A model generated the notes under the pieces. The model saw only the letters and a program-made list of their open reading frames with translations, had not been told where the DNA came from and searched no databases. A stretch of 46,835 nucleotides of DNA from Mesorhizobium sp. ES1-4 (GTDB lineage Bacteria; Pseudomonadota; Alphaproteobacteria; Rhizobiales; Rhizobiaceae): positions 1 to 46,835 of the forward strand of contig NZ_JAIUGV010000027.1 of assembly GCF_020164745.1 (NCBI RefSeq), in the 5' to 3' direction. The translations under genes were made by a program, and so were the position numbers. Positions 1 to 7,968 of this stretch are shown piece by piece. Position 1 is the first letter of the stretch. Each line of letters begins with the position of its first letter.

Positions 1-2
1 GC

Positions 3-176
3 ACTTCATCTTTTTGTCGGCTCGTGGGGCTGGTCCTGTGCAGCAATGCGTCGATGGTTTACTTCGCTTTGGATTCGATCCGTGTGGCAGTCGTCACGAC
101 GCTGGCCTGTTCGCTGCTGCTTCAGGCCTGCTATTTCGGCTGCGTGCTCTTTTTCGCGGACGTCGATGATCTGTAG
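3..176 (+). CDS. ExoX/Psi-like exopolysaccharide production repressor, 3' part only
   Basis: An open frame enters from the left edge and stops with TAG at 174-176, giving the last 57 residues. It shows a hydrophobic segment (GLVLCSNASMVYF), a second one (VVTTLACSLLLQACYFGCVL) and a short polar tail ending FFADVDDL. Two short membrane segments in a protein of about 90 residues fit the small inner-membrane exopolysaccharide repressors of rhizobia (ExoX, Psi, and from memory Y4xQ of pNGR234a), which inhibit the first sugar transferase post-translationally. The start lies outside the window. The assignment rests on the membrane pattern and the C-terminal LLQ..YF..VLFF pattern, so it is moderate. 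Confidence 0.55.
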   Translation, partial: TSSFCRLVGLVLCSNASMVYFALDSIRVAVVTTLACSLLLQACYFGCVLFFADVDDL

Positions 177-773
177 AACTGTTCATTCGCTCCGCAGAGG
201 GCCGGCGAATCCAATCTCTTCCTAAGCCCGTTGGCCGTAATCGAAAGACACGGGGCCGGCGAGTTCGTGCTCAGCTGCCACTGTGCTAGCAAGGGAACGG
301 AATCCAATCCCGGAGCAGATGGCCAGAGTTGAGCGAAGACTGCGGTCGGAGCTCCTGCGCTTCCGGGTCTCCAAGGGGACGACTTTGCGAACCGAAGGGA
401 CTTTGAACCGTTGACGTGGCCAGCGTGCGGTAGGTTGGGCCAGCGACAGGGATCCCGGCCGGCCGGGAAGCACCGCCCTCTCAATGTGCGTTGACTTCGC
501 TTCCTTTGGCGAAATGTGGGTAACGGCGAGGGCCGCACTCTTCCCGGGCCGTCGACATTCCCGCCCTTTTGGTGCGTGCGCCGTTAGGCGCGACAATTCG
601 GTGCCCGCGTGTAACTGCGCGCATTCGCCGAAGCTTAGACGTGGTGCATTCCCGCTCGCCCGTTTGGCGGACAGTTCCGGCCGTGCTGGTTTTGCCGCCT
701 AACGCCCGCCGCTCGTCACTGCCACACCCCTCTCCGGCAACGGCTCGGCGCATCGCGCAAGCCGGTTTAGCGA
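177..773. other. Intergenic stretch, no gene recognised
   Basis: About 600 bases between the ExoX-like tail and the end of the minus-strand ABC exporter. Overlapping open frames exist on both strands, but none has a convincing ribosome binding site or resembles a known family. No tRNA, promoter or terminator is obvious. Confidence 0.4.
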
Positions 774-2576
774 TCAGGCCAGGCCCTTCGCGAGTTCCAA
801 CGCCTGCCGTTCGAAGAGGCGGCGGTAAATGCCACCATCGAGATTGATCAGGGCGGCATGATCGCCGTCCTCCATGATGCGGCCACGGTCGAAGACGAGC
901 AGCCGATCGAGCGAGCGGACCGTCGACAGCCGGTGTGCGATGACGAGTGTGGTTCGGCCCACCATCAACCGATCCACCGCTTGTTGAATGAGCACCTCGG
1001 ATTCCGAATCGAGGCTCGATGTGGCCTCGTCCAGAATAAGGATCGGCGCGTTCGCGAGGAAGGCGCGCGCGATCGCCACGCGCTGGCGCTCGCCGCCGGA
1101 GAGCTTCAAACCCCTTTCGCCGACCAATGTCCCATAGCCCTTCGGCAGGGGCGCGATGAATTCGTGGGCACTTGCCAGTCGTGCCGCTTGCTCGATCTCG
1201 GCCTGGCTCGCGCCAGGCCGGCCATAGGCGATGTTCTCGGCAAGCGACCTGTGAAACAGGATCGGCTCCTGCTGCACGATCGCGATCTGCGAACGAAGGG
1301 ACTCTTGGGTCACCTCCGAGACGTCCTGACCGTCTATCAGGATCCGGCCGCCGCTCAGGTCGTAGAGTCTCTGGATCAGCTTCACGAATGTTGTCTTGCC
1401 GGAACCGGAGGGTCCAACCAACCCAACCCTTTCGCCAGCTTCAATCGACAGCGAACATTCGCTATAGAGCGGCAGGGGATGGTTGGCGTAGCGGAAGTGG
1501 ACGTTCTCGAAATCGATACGGCCGTTCGTGATCCGGATCGGCTTGGCCTCTGGACGATCGGCAACATCCACCTGCTGATTGTGGATGGCCACCAGTTCTT
1601 CCATATCATTAACCGAGTGCTGCACGTTGCGGACATGCATGCCGGCATCACGCAGATAGCCCTGCAGGACGATGAAGGACGTGAGAACATATGCTATCTC
1701 GCCCGGCGTTGCCTGTCCATGCGACCACAGAAGCAGGGCATATCCGACCACCGCCACCCTGAGCGCAACCAAAGTTACGCCTTGGGTTGAGCCGATGATC
1801 GTTCCGCGCACCCAGCTCCGGCGCGCGCGGTGCCGCCATTTCGTCATGATATTTGCAAGCCGCTCGTCTTCGCGAACCTCTGCGCCGAAGCCCTTGACCA
1901 CAGCGTTGCAACTGACCGCGTCCGCAAGCGCGCCGCTGAGCCTTGTGTCCCATCGGTTGGCAAGGCTCGCCGCTGGCGCGACATAGCCGAGCGACAGCGA
2001 AATCGAAAACGCAAGGTAGACGAGAGAGCCGCAAGCAAAGATCACGCCCATGACCGGCCAGTGCCAGCCGAGCAGCACCGTCGAGCCGATCAAGATGACA
2101 AACGACGGGAGCAGCGTGACGAGTATCGTGCTGTTGAGGAGGTCGAGCGCCCACATGCCGCGCGTTATCTTGCGCACTGTCGAGCCGGCGAAGCTGTTTG
2201 CATGCCAGTCTGTCGAAAAGCGCTGCACATGATGGAACGCTTCGGTCGCGACGTCGGAAATCATTTTCAACACCAGGTCGCTCAGGCCAATGAAGGCGAC
2301 GTGGCGCATGGCAATGCCACCGAGTGCCAATGCAATCGGTACAGAGAATGCTGCAACAGCTGAATCCGAAGCTGGTGCTGCCGCATTAGCAGCACGAGAA
2401 ACAGCGTCGATGAGTCGGCCAGAATAGAGCGGCATCAACACGTCAGCCAGCGTGGAGGCGAGCATCGCGGTCATGATGATCGCGAGCCGGGCCGGCTGCC
2501 TGTTCCAGAGGCGAACAGTGAAGGCGAAAACGTCGCGACAAGTGGCGCCGCGCCCATGGACGGGGAAACGTCTCAT
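774..2576 (-). CDS. MsbA/HlyB-type ABC exporter, fused permease and ATPase
   Basis: A full half-transporter of about 600 residues: an N-terminal transmembrane domain (roughly residues 30-320, with hydrophobic helices such as LAIIMTAMLASTLADVLMPL) followed by a nucleotide-binding domain. Walker A GPSGSGKTT is near residue 385, the signature LSGGERQRV near 490, Walker B ILILDEATSSLDSE near 512 and the H-loop VIAHRLST after it. Such proteins work as homodimers in the inner membrane and export lipids, glycans, peptides or siderophores; the substrate cannot be told. A TTG lies three codons upstream of the chosen ATG, which follows a short GGA. It is divergent from the luxR gene. A remnant of a similar ATPase domain lies at 5.9-6.1 kb. 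Export of a product made by the 6.7-18 kb block is possible but unproven. Confidence 0.85.
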   Translation of the reverse strand: MRRFPVHGRGATCRDVFAFTVRLWNRQPARLAIIMTAMLASTLADVLMPLYSGRLIDAVSRAANAAAPASDSAVAAFSVPIALALGGIAMRHVAFIGLSDLVLKMISDVATEAFHHVQRFSTDWHANSFAGSTVRKITRGMWALDLLNSTILVTLLPSFVILIGSTVLLGWHWPVMGVIFACGSLVYLAFSISLSLGYVAPAASLANRWDTRLSGALADAVSCNAVVKGFGAEVREDERLANIMTKWRHRARRSWVRGTIIGSTQGVTLVALRVAVVGYALLLWSHGQATPGEIAYVLTSFIVLQGYLRDAGMHVRNVQHSVNDMEELVAIHNQQVDVADRPEAKPIRITNGRIDFENVHFRYANHPLPLYSECSLSIEAGERVGLVGPSGSGKTTFVKLIQRLYDLSGGRILIDGQDVSEVTQESLRSQIAIVQQEPILFHRSLAENIAYGRPGASQAEIEQAARLASAHEFIAPLPKGYGTLVGERGLKLSGGERQRVAIARAFLANAPILILDEATSSLDSESEVLIQQAVDRLMVGRTTLVIAHRLSTVRSLDRLLVFDRGRIMEDGDHAALINLDGGIYRRLFERQALELAKGLA

Positions 2577-3212
2577 AGTTTCCAAGCGGGCGCATCAACA
2601 CGCTCGGTCCCAAAGACGATAAAAGACAAAACTGGAATTTCGACCTCCCCCATAACAGCATCAATTTTGGCGGGCAGCTCTTGCCGCCTCACGACGGTGA
2701 GTTCAAAAGTCGTGCCAACTGAGCGGGAACATCCGAAGGACAAATTCAGCAGGTTACCGAGCCTGGAGAAAGTCAGCCGCCATCCAGTCGATACGATTGC
2801 TACGGCTGCTCAACTCGGGAGATTGGAAAAGAAGGTCGATGTATCGATTGAATTTTGAGCTTGTTCTTGCCTCGATCAAATAAGTACAGTTGCAATGCAG
2901 CTTTCTCAGGCCCGGCACTTAGGTGCTGATTTCAAAAGCGCGCCGCGAATACTTTCCTGCCCATATTCCGTCAATCGAATGCTCGACTGTCGGATTGTGC
3001 GCTCCCCGACACAGTGCTGTCGGTTCGCCTCCTGGGTACCTCCCCCGTCGATTGACGACCTGAAGGAGAAGCTTCGCTCGCAAGCTGGCACGACTCTTGA
3101 GGGTACTCCAGGTGGCGGAAGGAACTCCGGCTCGAGTCCCGTTGACTTCGGATGTTGCGAGGCTGGGTTGGAGCAAACTGTGCACCAATGAGAACGCAAT
3201 GAAGGAGACATC
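2577..3212. other. Divergent intergenic region between ABC exporter and luxR
   Basis: About 635 bases without a recognisable gene. It holds a TGT-N10-ACA motif (2996-3011) and two near-consensus -24/-12 motifs, one facing each flanking gene (3086-3100 plus; about 2704-2718 minus). Both have TTGA where sigma-54 promoters have TTGC, so their activity is doubtful. Confidence 0.35.
2996..3100 (+). promoter_or_regulatory. Possible NifA-type activator site and degenerate -24/-12 promoter
   Basis: TGT-GCGCTCCCCG-ACA at 2996-3011 matches the NifA upstream activator sequence TGT-N10-ACA exactly. TGGCAC-GACTC-TTGA at 3086-3100 lies about 75 bases downstream and matches the sigma-54 consensus except that the -12 GC reads GA. 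The luxR start is about 110 bases further on. Spacing is right for a NifA promoter, but TGT-N10-ACA is expected by chance about ten times in a window this size and the -12 mismatch falls on a nearly invariant base. Confidence 0.25.
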
Positions 3213-3959
3213 ATGGAACTCCGGCGGATTGCGGTGGAGTTAGACCTATTCCTCAAGATGACTGATGATGTCGCTCAATCCGAACAGTTGTTCGAACTGT
3301 TGTCTGCGTTTGCGCTGAATTTCGATTGCCCGTGGATTGCCTATGGGCCGCTCGCATCAGAGAGGGCTTTCAAGCCGAACCGGGAGGGTTCTGTGGTGAT
3401 GTGGAATTATCCTGCTGAATGGCAGGAGCGCTACTCGAGAATGGGCTATGCCAAAATAGACCCCCTCATCAAGAAAGGTCGAAAGGAGGCGGGACCCTTT
3501 CGATGGAGCGAGGTGTATACTGATGAAAACATAACTGAAGATGGACGCCGCGTCTTGGACGAAGCAGCAACATTCGGCTTGAGGTCAGGCGTTACCGTCC
3601 CATTACATGGCCCTGGTGGCAGCTTTAGGTTTGTGAGTTTTGCTCAATCCTCGGACTGCGAATTGCAGAATAGAGCGATCACCTACCTGCAAATGGCCGC
3701 GCTGCGGTTTCATCGGATGGTTACGAAGTTCGACACTACGACTGCGTCGGAACGAGCTCATAACCTGTCTCCGAGAGAAATAGAGTGCATTGATTTGGTG
3801 TCACAAGGAAAATCATCTTGGGAAATAGGAACTATTTTAGGCAGATCACGAAATACGATAGATTTCCATTTAAAAAATGTAATGCGGAAGTTGGATGCGA
3901 CCAGCAGAACGGTAGCTGTTGTAAAAGCTTTGAACCTTGGGATTATCCAACCGCCGTAG
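3213..3959 (+). CDS. LuxR-family quorum-sensing type regulator (solo)
   Basis: 248 residues. The N-terminal half (about 15-165) is an autoinducer-binding domain with the conserved pattern of acyl-homoserine lactone receptors: WQERY, then YAKIDPLI (Y..DP), PFRWSEV, and FGLRSGVTVPLHGPGG. The C-terminal part (about 180-245) is a LuxR helix-turn-helix: LSPREIECIDLVSQGKSSWE, then SRNTIDFHLKNVMRKL. AAGGAG lies ahead of the ATG. No luxI-type synthase is present in the window, so it is an orphan receptor here and may sense signals from elsewhere in the genome, from other bacteria or from the host. It is followed at once by a broken IS256 transposase fragment, so its original downstream partner may have been lost. 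Confidence 0.88.
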   Translation: MELRRIAVELDLFLKMTDDVAQSEQLFELLSAFALNFDCPWIAYGPLASERAFKPNREGSVVMWNYPAEWQERYSRMGYAKIDPLIKKGRKEAGPFRWSEVYTDENITEDGRRVLDEAATFGLRSGVTVPLHGPGGSFRFVSFAQSSDCELQNRAITYLQMAALRFHRMVTKFDTTTASERAHNLSPREIECIDLVSQGKSSWEIGTILGRSRNTIDFHLKNVMRKLDATSRTVAVVKALNLGIIQPP

Positions 3960-3984
3960 GTGCGCAGCTAGTTCTCCGCCCGTA

Positions 3985-4215
3985 GTAGCGCGCGTGATAG
4001 CCGAGACGCTCCGGCGTGCGCTCGCTCTTCGAAGCACCCAGCGCCTCGTCCATCTCGGCCTCGAGCACCTCCTGCATCACGGCGCGAATCACCTCGTGCA
4101 ATCCATCCGGCTTCGAAAGCAAAATGTCGTTGACGCTGCTACGGCGGATTTATCTTCAGGCTTGGTCCTGGTGGCGATGCTGAGTTCGCTTCGCTGAGAT
4201 TGGGCGGTCATGACA
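3985..4215 (-). pseudogene. IS256-family transposase, N-terminal fragment
   Basis: The reverse strand encodes DILLSKPDGLHEVIRAVMQE and LEAEMDEALGASKSERTPER, nearly the same as the N-terminus of the longer IS256 transposase at 22.8-24.0 kb. The reading frame is broken near the initiator end and stops matching just after the luxR stop codon. Only about 70 of roughly 400 codons remain, so it is a dead remnant and an earlier insertion independent of the larger copy. Confidence 0.75.
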
Positions 4216-4804
4216 GGGTGGTGTTCAATGTCACCGATTCCTGGAAGAAATTACCATCCGTATTAAGCGACTGACGATGAGTGATGTGTGTCCAAAATCT
4301 GACAGCTGTCAGAAAACATTTCGGGTTCAATACAGCGGAGCGTCTTAGCCCTGTCGGGCTTTTCGAAGCCTATCTCGCAGTAACTGCGCGCCAGGCGCAC
4401 TAGCTCGGCCTTTGCTGGTCGATGTGCGGCAATATAGTGTGAGGGCTGACCCGCATGAGAACACGGAACTCGCTCGATGAAGGATGATCGACGGCATCCA
4501 GAAAGCTTCTCTCCGGCGGGTTCGAGGGTGCTGCGCGCGCATCTCGGCGACGGGCCAGCGACCAACGGTTGAGGCTACATCTCCGGAGCGAGTGATGCCT
4601 CGAAAGATGCAATGCTGTCTCTGGTCCGACGCGCTGGAAGTTTGTGAAGGGTCGGCCCGGCAAATCGGTGAACCGGGCGGCTTAGGCTGCCAAAAAGGGT
4701 AGATGTCTGCGTTGCCTCGGTAGATCAGCAGGCGGTATCAGAAAGCCAAAGGCACACGCACACCATCGTGGCGCTTCGCAGGAAGTAGATGGGAGTAATC
4801 ACCA
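4216..4804. other. Intergenic stretch, perfect palindrome, no gene recognised
   Basis: Between the IS256 remnant and the radical SAM gene. It contains the 14-bp perfect palindrome CTGACAGCTGTCAG at 4299-4312 flanked by A-rich bases. This could be a regulator site or the edge of a lost IS. Open frames on both strands here look like chance. Confidence 0.35.
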
Positions 4805-5647
4805 GTGATTTTACCGGAACTTCGCTCAGCAAACACAGCCGGCAGGGTTTTGGAGATAACGACGACCACGGGATGCGTCGTAGGATGTTCATATTGTCCC
4901 CAGGACAAGTTCGCGGTCCGGCAAAGAAAAGTGTCTCATGCGAGTCATCTGGATCTTGAAGATTTCAAGCGGTGTCTGGCCCGCGTACCGACTTCCGTCG
5001 ACATTGGTTTTGCGGGATACTCCGAACCTTGGCTCAATCCGGACTGTACCGAAATGGTGGAGCACGCCTTCGCCAAAGGCCATGGCATCAGGATTTTTAC
5101 GACGCTGGTGGGAATGAACGGGCAGGACCTGCAGCGATTGCAAGCCTTGCGCTTGGGCGTATTCGTGGTCCATGTTTTCGATGACGGCACCTACATGAAC
5201 AGCCGCCTGGTCGGAGACAAGTATCGCGATCTGGTTCGTCAACTCGTCGACGCGGACATCCCCTTGATCCGATTCGTGGCCTTGGGCGAGCCCCACCCAG
5301 ATATAGCCGACATTATTCCTACCGAAGCCCTGATAAAAGCGCGGCCGGTGAGCAGTAGGGGTGGAAGCGTCGACCCTAAGATCGTTGCACCACGTCAGCC
5401 AGTGGTCGGAGCCCTAACCTGCGTGGACGCACGACAGTATCGGAATGTTCTTCTTCCAAACGGCGACGTTACCCTGTGCTCTATGGATTTTGAACGGCGT
5501 CACGTATTGGGCAACCTTCTATATGAGGGTTACTCCGCTCTGTTTGAAAAGCCAGTTTTTCGCGAAATCGTCGACCGCATGAATGGAGCAGATGGTTTTC
5601 TGCTTTGCAGGATGTGTGAATTCGCCGACCCAAACGACCGGACCTGA
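4805..5647 (+). CDS. Radical SAM protein with SPASM-like C-terminal cysteines
   Basis: 280 residues from a GTG start, with GGGAG about ten bases upstream. The S-adenosylmethionine [4Fe-4S] motif CVVGCSYC (Cx3Cx2C) lies at about residues 24-31 in a normal N-terminal position. The C-terminal third carries further cysteines: LTCVDARQYRN, LPNGDVTLCSMDF and FLLCRMCEF. This is the layout of SPASM/twitch proteins that bind an auxiliary cluster and act on peptides, amino acids or sugars. The substrate is unknown: no precursor-peptide gene is evident beside it, and the neighbours on both sides are pseudogenes. It could be an amino-acid or glycan modifying enzyme of the biosynthetic block that starts 1 kb downstream, but nothing shows this directly. 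Confidence 0.85.
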   Translation: MILPELRSANTAGRVLEITTTTGCVVGCSYCPQDKFAVRQRKVSHASHLDLEDFKRCLARVPTSVDIGFAGYSEPWLNPDCTEMVEHAFAKGHGIRIFTTLVGMNGQDLQRLQALRLGVFVVHVFDDGTYMNSRLVGDKYRDLVRQLVDADIPLIRFVALGEPHPDIADIIPTEALIKARPVSSRGGSVDPKIVAPRQPVVGALTCVDARQYRNVLLPNGDVTLCSMDFERRHVLGNLLYEGYSALFEKPVFREIVDRMNGADGFLLCRMCEFADPNDRT

Positions 5648-5734
5648 GTGCATGCCGGCCGAGAGGGCGTGCCTGGCAGTGCGGATGGCCCCACGACAGA
5701 TGCACCTGCCCGCGACGCCATCGTGTTTTCACGT

Positions 5735-5890
5735 TACGCCAGTATGTTCCTGTAGGCGCGGCAGTGGGCCTCGAGCATTTCGGAGACGAGCTCATCGAAA
5801 GGTCTTCGCCTTCCAACCGAGCTTGTCGGCCTGCCTAGCTTGAGGTAACGCCGATCACAGGTCAACCATCGGTCGGATGGAAACAGTGTT
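5735..5890 (-). pseudogene. Remnant of GDP-mannose 4,6-dehydratase C-terminus (gmd/noeL type)
   Basis: Reverse-strand reading gives DRRYLKLG, then in the next frame QADKLGWKAKT, then back in frame FDELVSEMLEAH and RAYRNILA with a stop. The pattern D-RY...KA-LGW..K..F.ELV.EM is the C-terminal signature of GDP-mannose 4,6-dehydratases. At least one frameshift separates the two halves and the rest of the gene is missing. In rhizobia this enzyme (NoeL/Gmd) supplies GDP-fucose for Nod factors or surface polysaccharide, so the remnant hints at a symbiotic neighbourhood. Confidence 0.6.
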
Positions 5891-5934
5891 AGTCGATCCC
5901 GATCAGAGCTTGATTGCTTACTCACGGCTCACCT

Positions 5935-6070
5935 CGTCAACGCCTTCACCCTCCCGGACGATCTCCTTTTCGACTCGCCTGAAGGCAGCAGCCCAGCTGC
6001 GGCCGGGGATGGTTGCCGTCGCGGTAGTGGACGTTCTCGAAACCGATGCGGCCCTTCGCCAGCGCGTCTC
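5935..6070 (-). pseudogene. Remnant of an ABC exporter ATPase domain
   Basis: Reverse-strand reading gives AKGRIGFENVHYRDGNHPRP, matching NGRIDFENVHFRYANHPLP of the intact exporter at 774-2576. The similarity also shows at DNA level (gtggacgttctcgaaa). The part that should hold Walker A is scrambled and runs into a stop, so only the start of the nucleotide-binding domain survives. Confidence 0.6.
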
Positions 6071-6711
6071 CCGGTTGCTTCCGCCTGGCCTACGAACGGG
6101 CTTTCCGTCAAGGGGGTCCACGGCGGCCCCGCCCTCTTGATCCGGCGGCTCGGGCCAGTCATCGCGCAAGAGATCGGAATCCGCATTCTTCTCAAAGAGA
6201 GCGTGGCTTTCGCTGTGTCATCGGTCATCAAATAGTTTCTTGAATCAGGTTGGTGTCCGCAGCCCGAGGTTGAACGGCGAATATTGATGACCGCCGCGAA
6301 GCCGCTCGCTCGCTACGGCGCTATTGAGGAGCGCGCTCGCGAGCGGCTTCGCTACCGCCGAGCGACACAACCTCTGGCGACGCGACCCTGCTGATCTCCT
6401 TGGACTCATTCATTTGTCCGGAGCGCTATGGGCAGCGAAGGGTGGGTACGTCAACTACCTGATGCCATAGTAGCGATGCTTTCGCGGAAGCTTTAGAAGC
6501 CATCCTGTTGCAGCACATTCGAAAGCATCCGAATGGAGGGCAACGCAACCCAACAATATTTGATGAGGATGCCGGCATCACCAGACCAAACCCAGACCAA
6601 ACAAAGCTGCCTCCGGCATTCTGCTTCAACGTTAAGCGACGAACATCTGCCGCAAACCACTAGCCATTAAACAGCTCTCTTCTTTGAAAGACTATGTGCA
6701 GAGGACTTGAT
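6071..6711. other. Intergenic stretch ahead of the aminotransferase-oxygenase pair
   Basis: About 640 bases with no recognised gene. It holds the long inverted repeat at 6296-6352. No -24/-12 or nod-box match was found. The promoter of the downstream pair must lie here but could not be picked out. Confidence 0.35.
6296..6352. repeat. 14-bp perfect inverted repeat
   Basis: GCGAAGCCGCTCGC at 6296-6309 is repeated in reverse complement as GCGAGCGGCTTCGC at 6339-6352, with a 29-base loop. No T-run follows, so it is not a classic terminator. It may be a rhizobial intergenic palindromic element or an IS end. Confidence 0.6.
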
Positions 6712-7968
6712 ATGGACACCGACGCTTTCACGGCTCATGAATCTAACGTTCGTCGTTATTGCCGGGCGTTCCCCACCGTCTTTACGAAGGCCCTTGGGGC
6801 GACGATCTGGGACGAGACGGGTAAGCCCTTTATCGATTTCCTGGTGGGTTCCGGCGCACTCAACTACGGGCACAACAATCCGGATATTATGGCGCCAGCG
6901 ATTGAATATCTCGTCGGTGAGAACATTCTTCTGTCGCTTGATATGCATACGGCGGCAAAGCGTGACTTCATTGAAGGGTTCGTCGATTGGATCCTGAAAC
7001 CCAGAGGCCTTTCGTACAAGATTCAGTTTCCCGGGCCGACCGGCACGAACGCCAACGAAGCGGCGCTGGCGCTGGCGCGAAAATACACCGGCCGCTCGAG
7101 CGTCATGGCCTTTACGAATGCGTTCCACGGCATGTCGCTCGGCTCTCTAGCGGTGTCGGGCTCGGCCTCAACCAGGGAACTGGGAGGCGTCGCTCGCCAC
7201 GATGTGATCCGTGTTCCCTATGACGGCTATCCGAGCCAAGCTTTCGATTCCGCCAGTTACATCGACAGCGTTTTGAGCGACCCGGGGAGCGGCATAGAAA
7301 AGCCTGCCGCAATCATTCTGGAGACCATCCAGGCCGAAGGCGGCATGAACGCCGCATCCGCAGCTTGGCTCACGGAAATTCAGCGCATTTGCCGTACGCA
7401 CGGCATTGTTTTTATCGTCGACGATATTCAGGCGGGTGCGGGCCGAACTGGCGATTTCTTCTCATTCGAGTCCGCGAAAATCGAACCGGATATTGTGTGT
7501 CTTTCCAAGTCCCTAAGCGGTTCAGGTAGTCCGTTGTCCATCGTTCTGATTCGACCCGACTTGGACATATGGAAGCCCGGAGAACATAGCGGGACCTTCA
7601 GAGGCAACAATTTCGCCTTCGTGACGGCAGGAGCCATGTGCAAGATGTGGTCGGATAGGAAATTTACTGCAGGTGTCGAGCGGACAGCCGTCAGGCTGCA
7701 AACGCACCTCGATCGCCTGGTTGCGAAATTTCCAAGATACATCGAACAGAAGCGCGGCCGCGGTCTGATGGCCGGCCTGAAATGCCGTTCACCGGCAGTT
7801 GTCGGCCGCGTGCACGATGTCGCATTCGAAAATGGCCTTCTTATCGAATCCTCGGGGCCAAATCGCGACGTTATCAAAGTCCTCCCACCGATAACCATCA
7901 CCGATGCCGAACTCGATCGTGGCATCACCATCCTTGAACACGCACTACAGGAGCAAGACAATGCCTAG
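6712..7968 (+). CDS. EctB-family class III aminotransferase (DABA type)
   Basis: PLP-dependent class III (fold type I) aminotransferase of 418 residues. Family marks: GALNYGHNNP, PGPTGTNANEAALALAR, AFHGMS, the PLP-aspartate region FIVDDIQAGAGRTG, and the Schiff-base lysine in CLSKSLSGSGSPL near residue 266. The closest known group is the L-2,4-diaminobutyrate:2-oxoglutarate 4-aminotransferases (EctB/DoeD). It is clearly more distant from the other two copies here than they are from each other, so its substrate may differ. The start at 6712 is preferred over an ATG at 6694 because AGAGGA sits seven bases before it. Its end overlaps the next gene by 8 bases, so the two are translationally coupled. 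Confidence 0.85.
   Translation: MDTDAFTAHESNVRRYCRAFPTVFTKALGATIWDETGKPFIDFLVGSGALNYGHNNPDIMAPAIEYLVGENILLSLDMHTAAKRDFIEGFVDWILKPRGLSYKIQFPGPTGTNANEAALALARKYTGRSSVMAFTNAFHGMSLGSLAVSGSASTRELGGVARHDVIRVPYDGYPSQAFDSASYIDSVLSDPGSGIEKPAAIILETIQAEGGMNAASAAWLTEIQRICRTHGIVFIVDDIQAGAGRTGDFFSFESAKIEPDIVCLSKSLSGSGSPLSIVLIRPDLDIWKPGEHSGTFRGNNFAFVTAGAMCKMWSDRKFTAGVERTAVRLQTHLDRLVAKFPRYIEQKRGRGLMAGLKCRSPAVVGRVHDVAFENGLLIESSGPNRDVIKVLPPITITDAELDRGITILEHALQEQDNA

Noticed and set aside
131..847. Several overlapping open frames at the left end
   Set aside because: High-GC chance frames with no family resemblance and no ribosome site.
4299..4312. Palindrome CTGACAGCTGTCAG as a lux box for the LuxR regulator
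   Set aside because: Spacing CTG-N8-CAG differs from the usual CTG-N10-CAG, it lies downstream of luxR and no gene start is at a suitable distance. Kept only as an unexplained palindrome.
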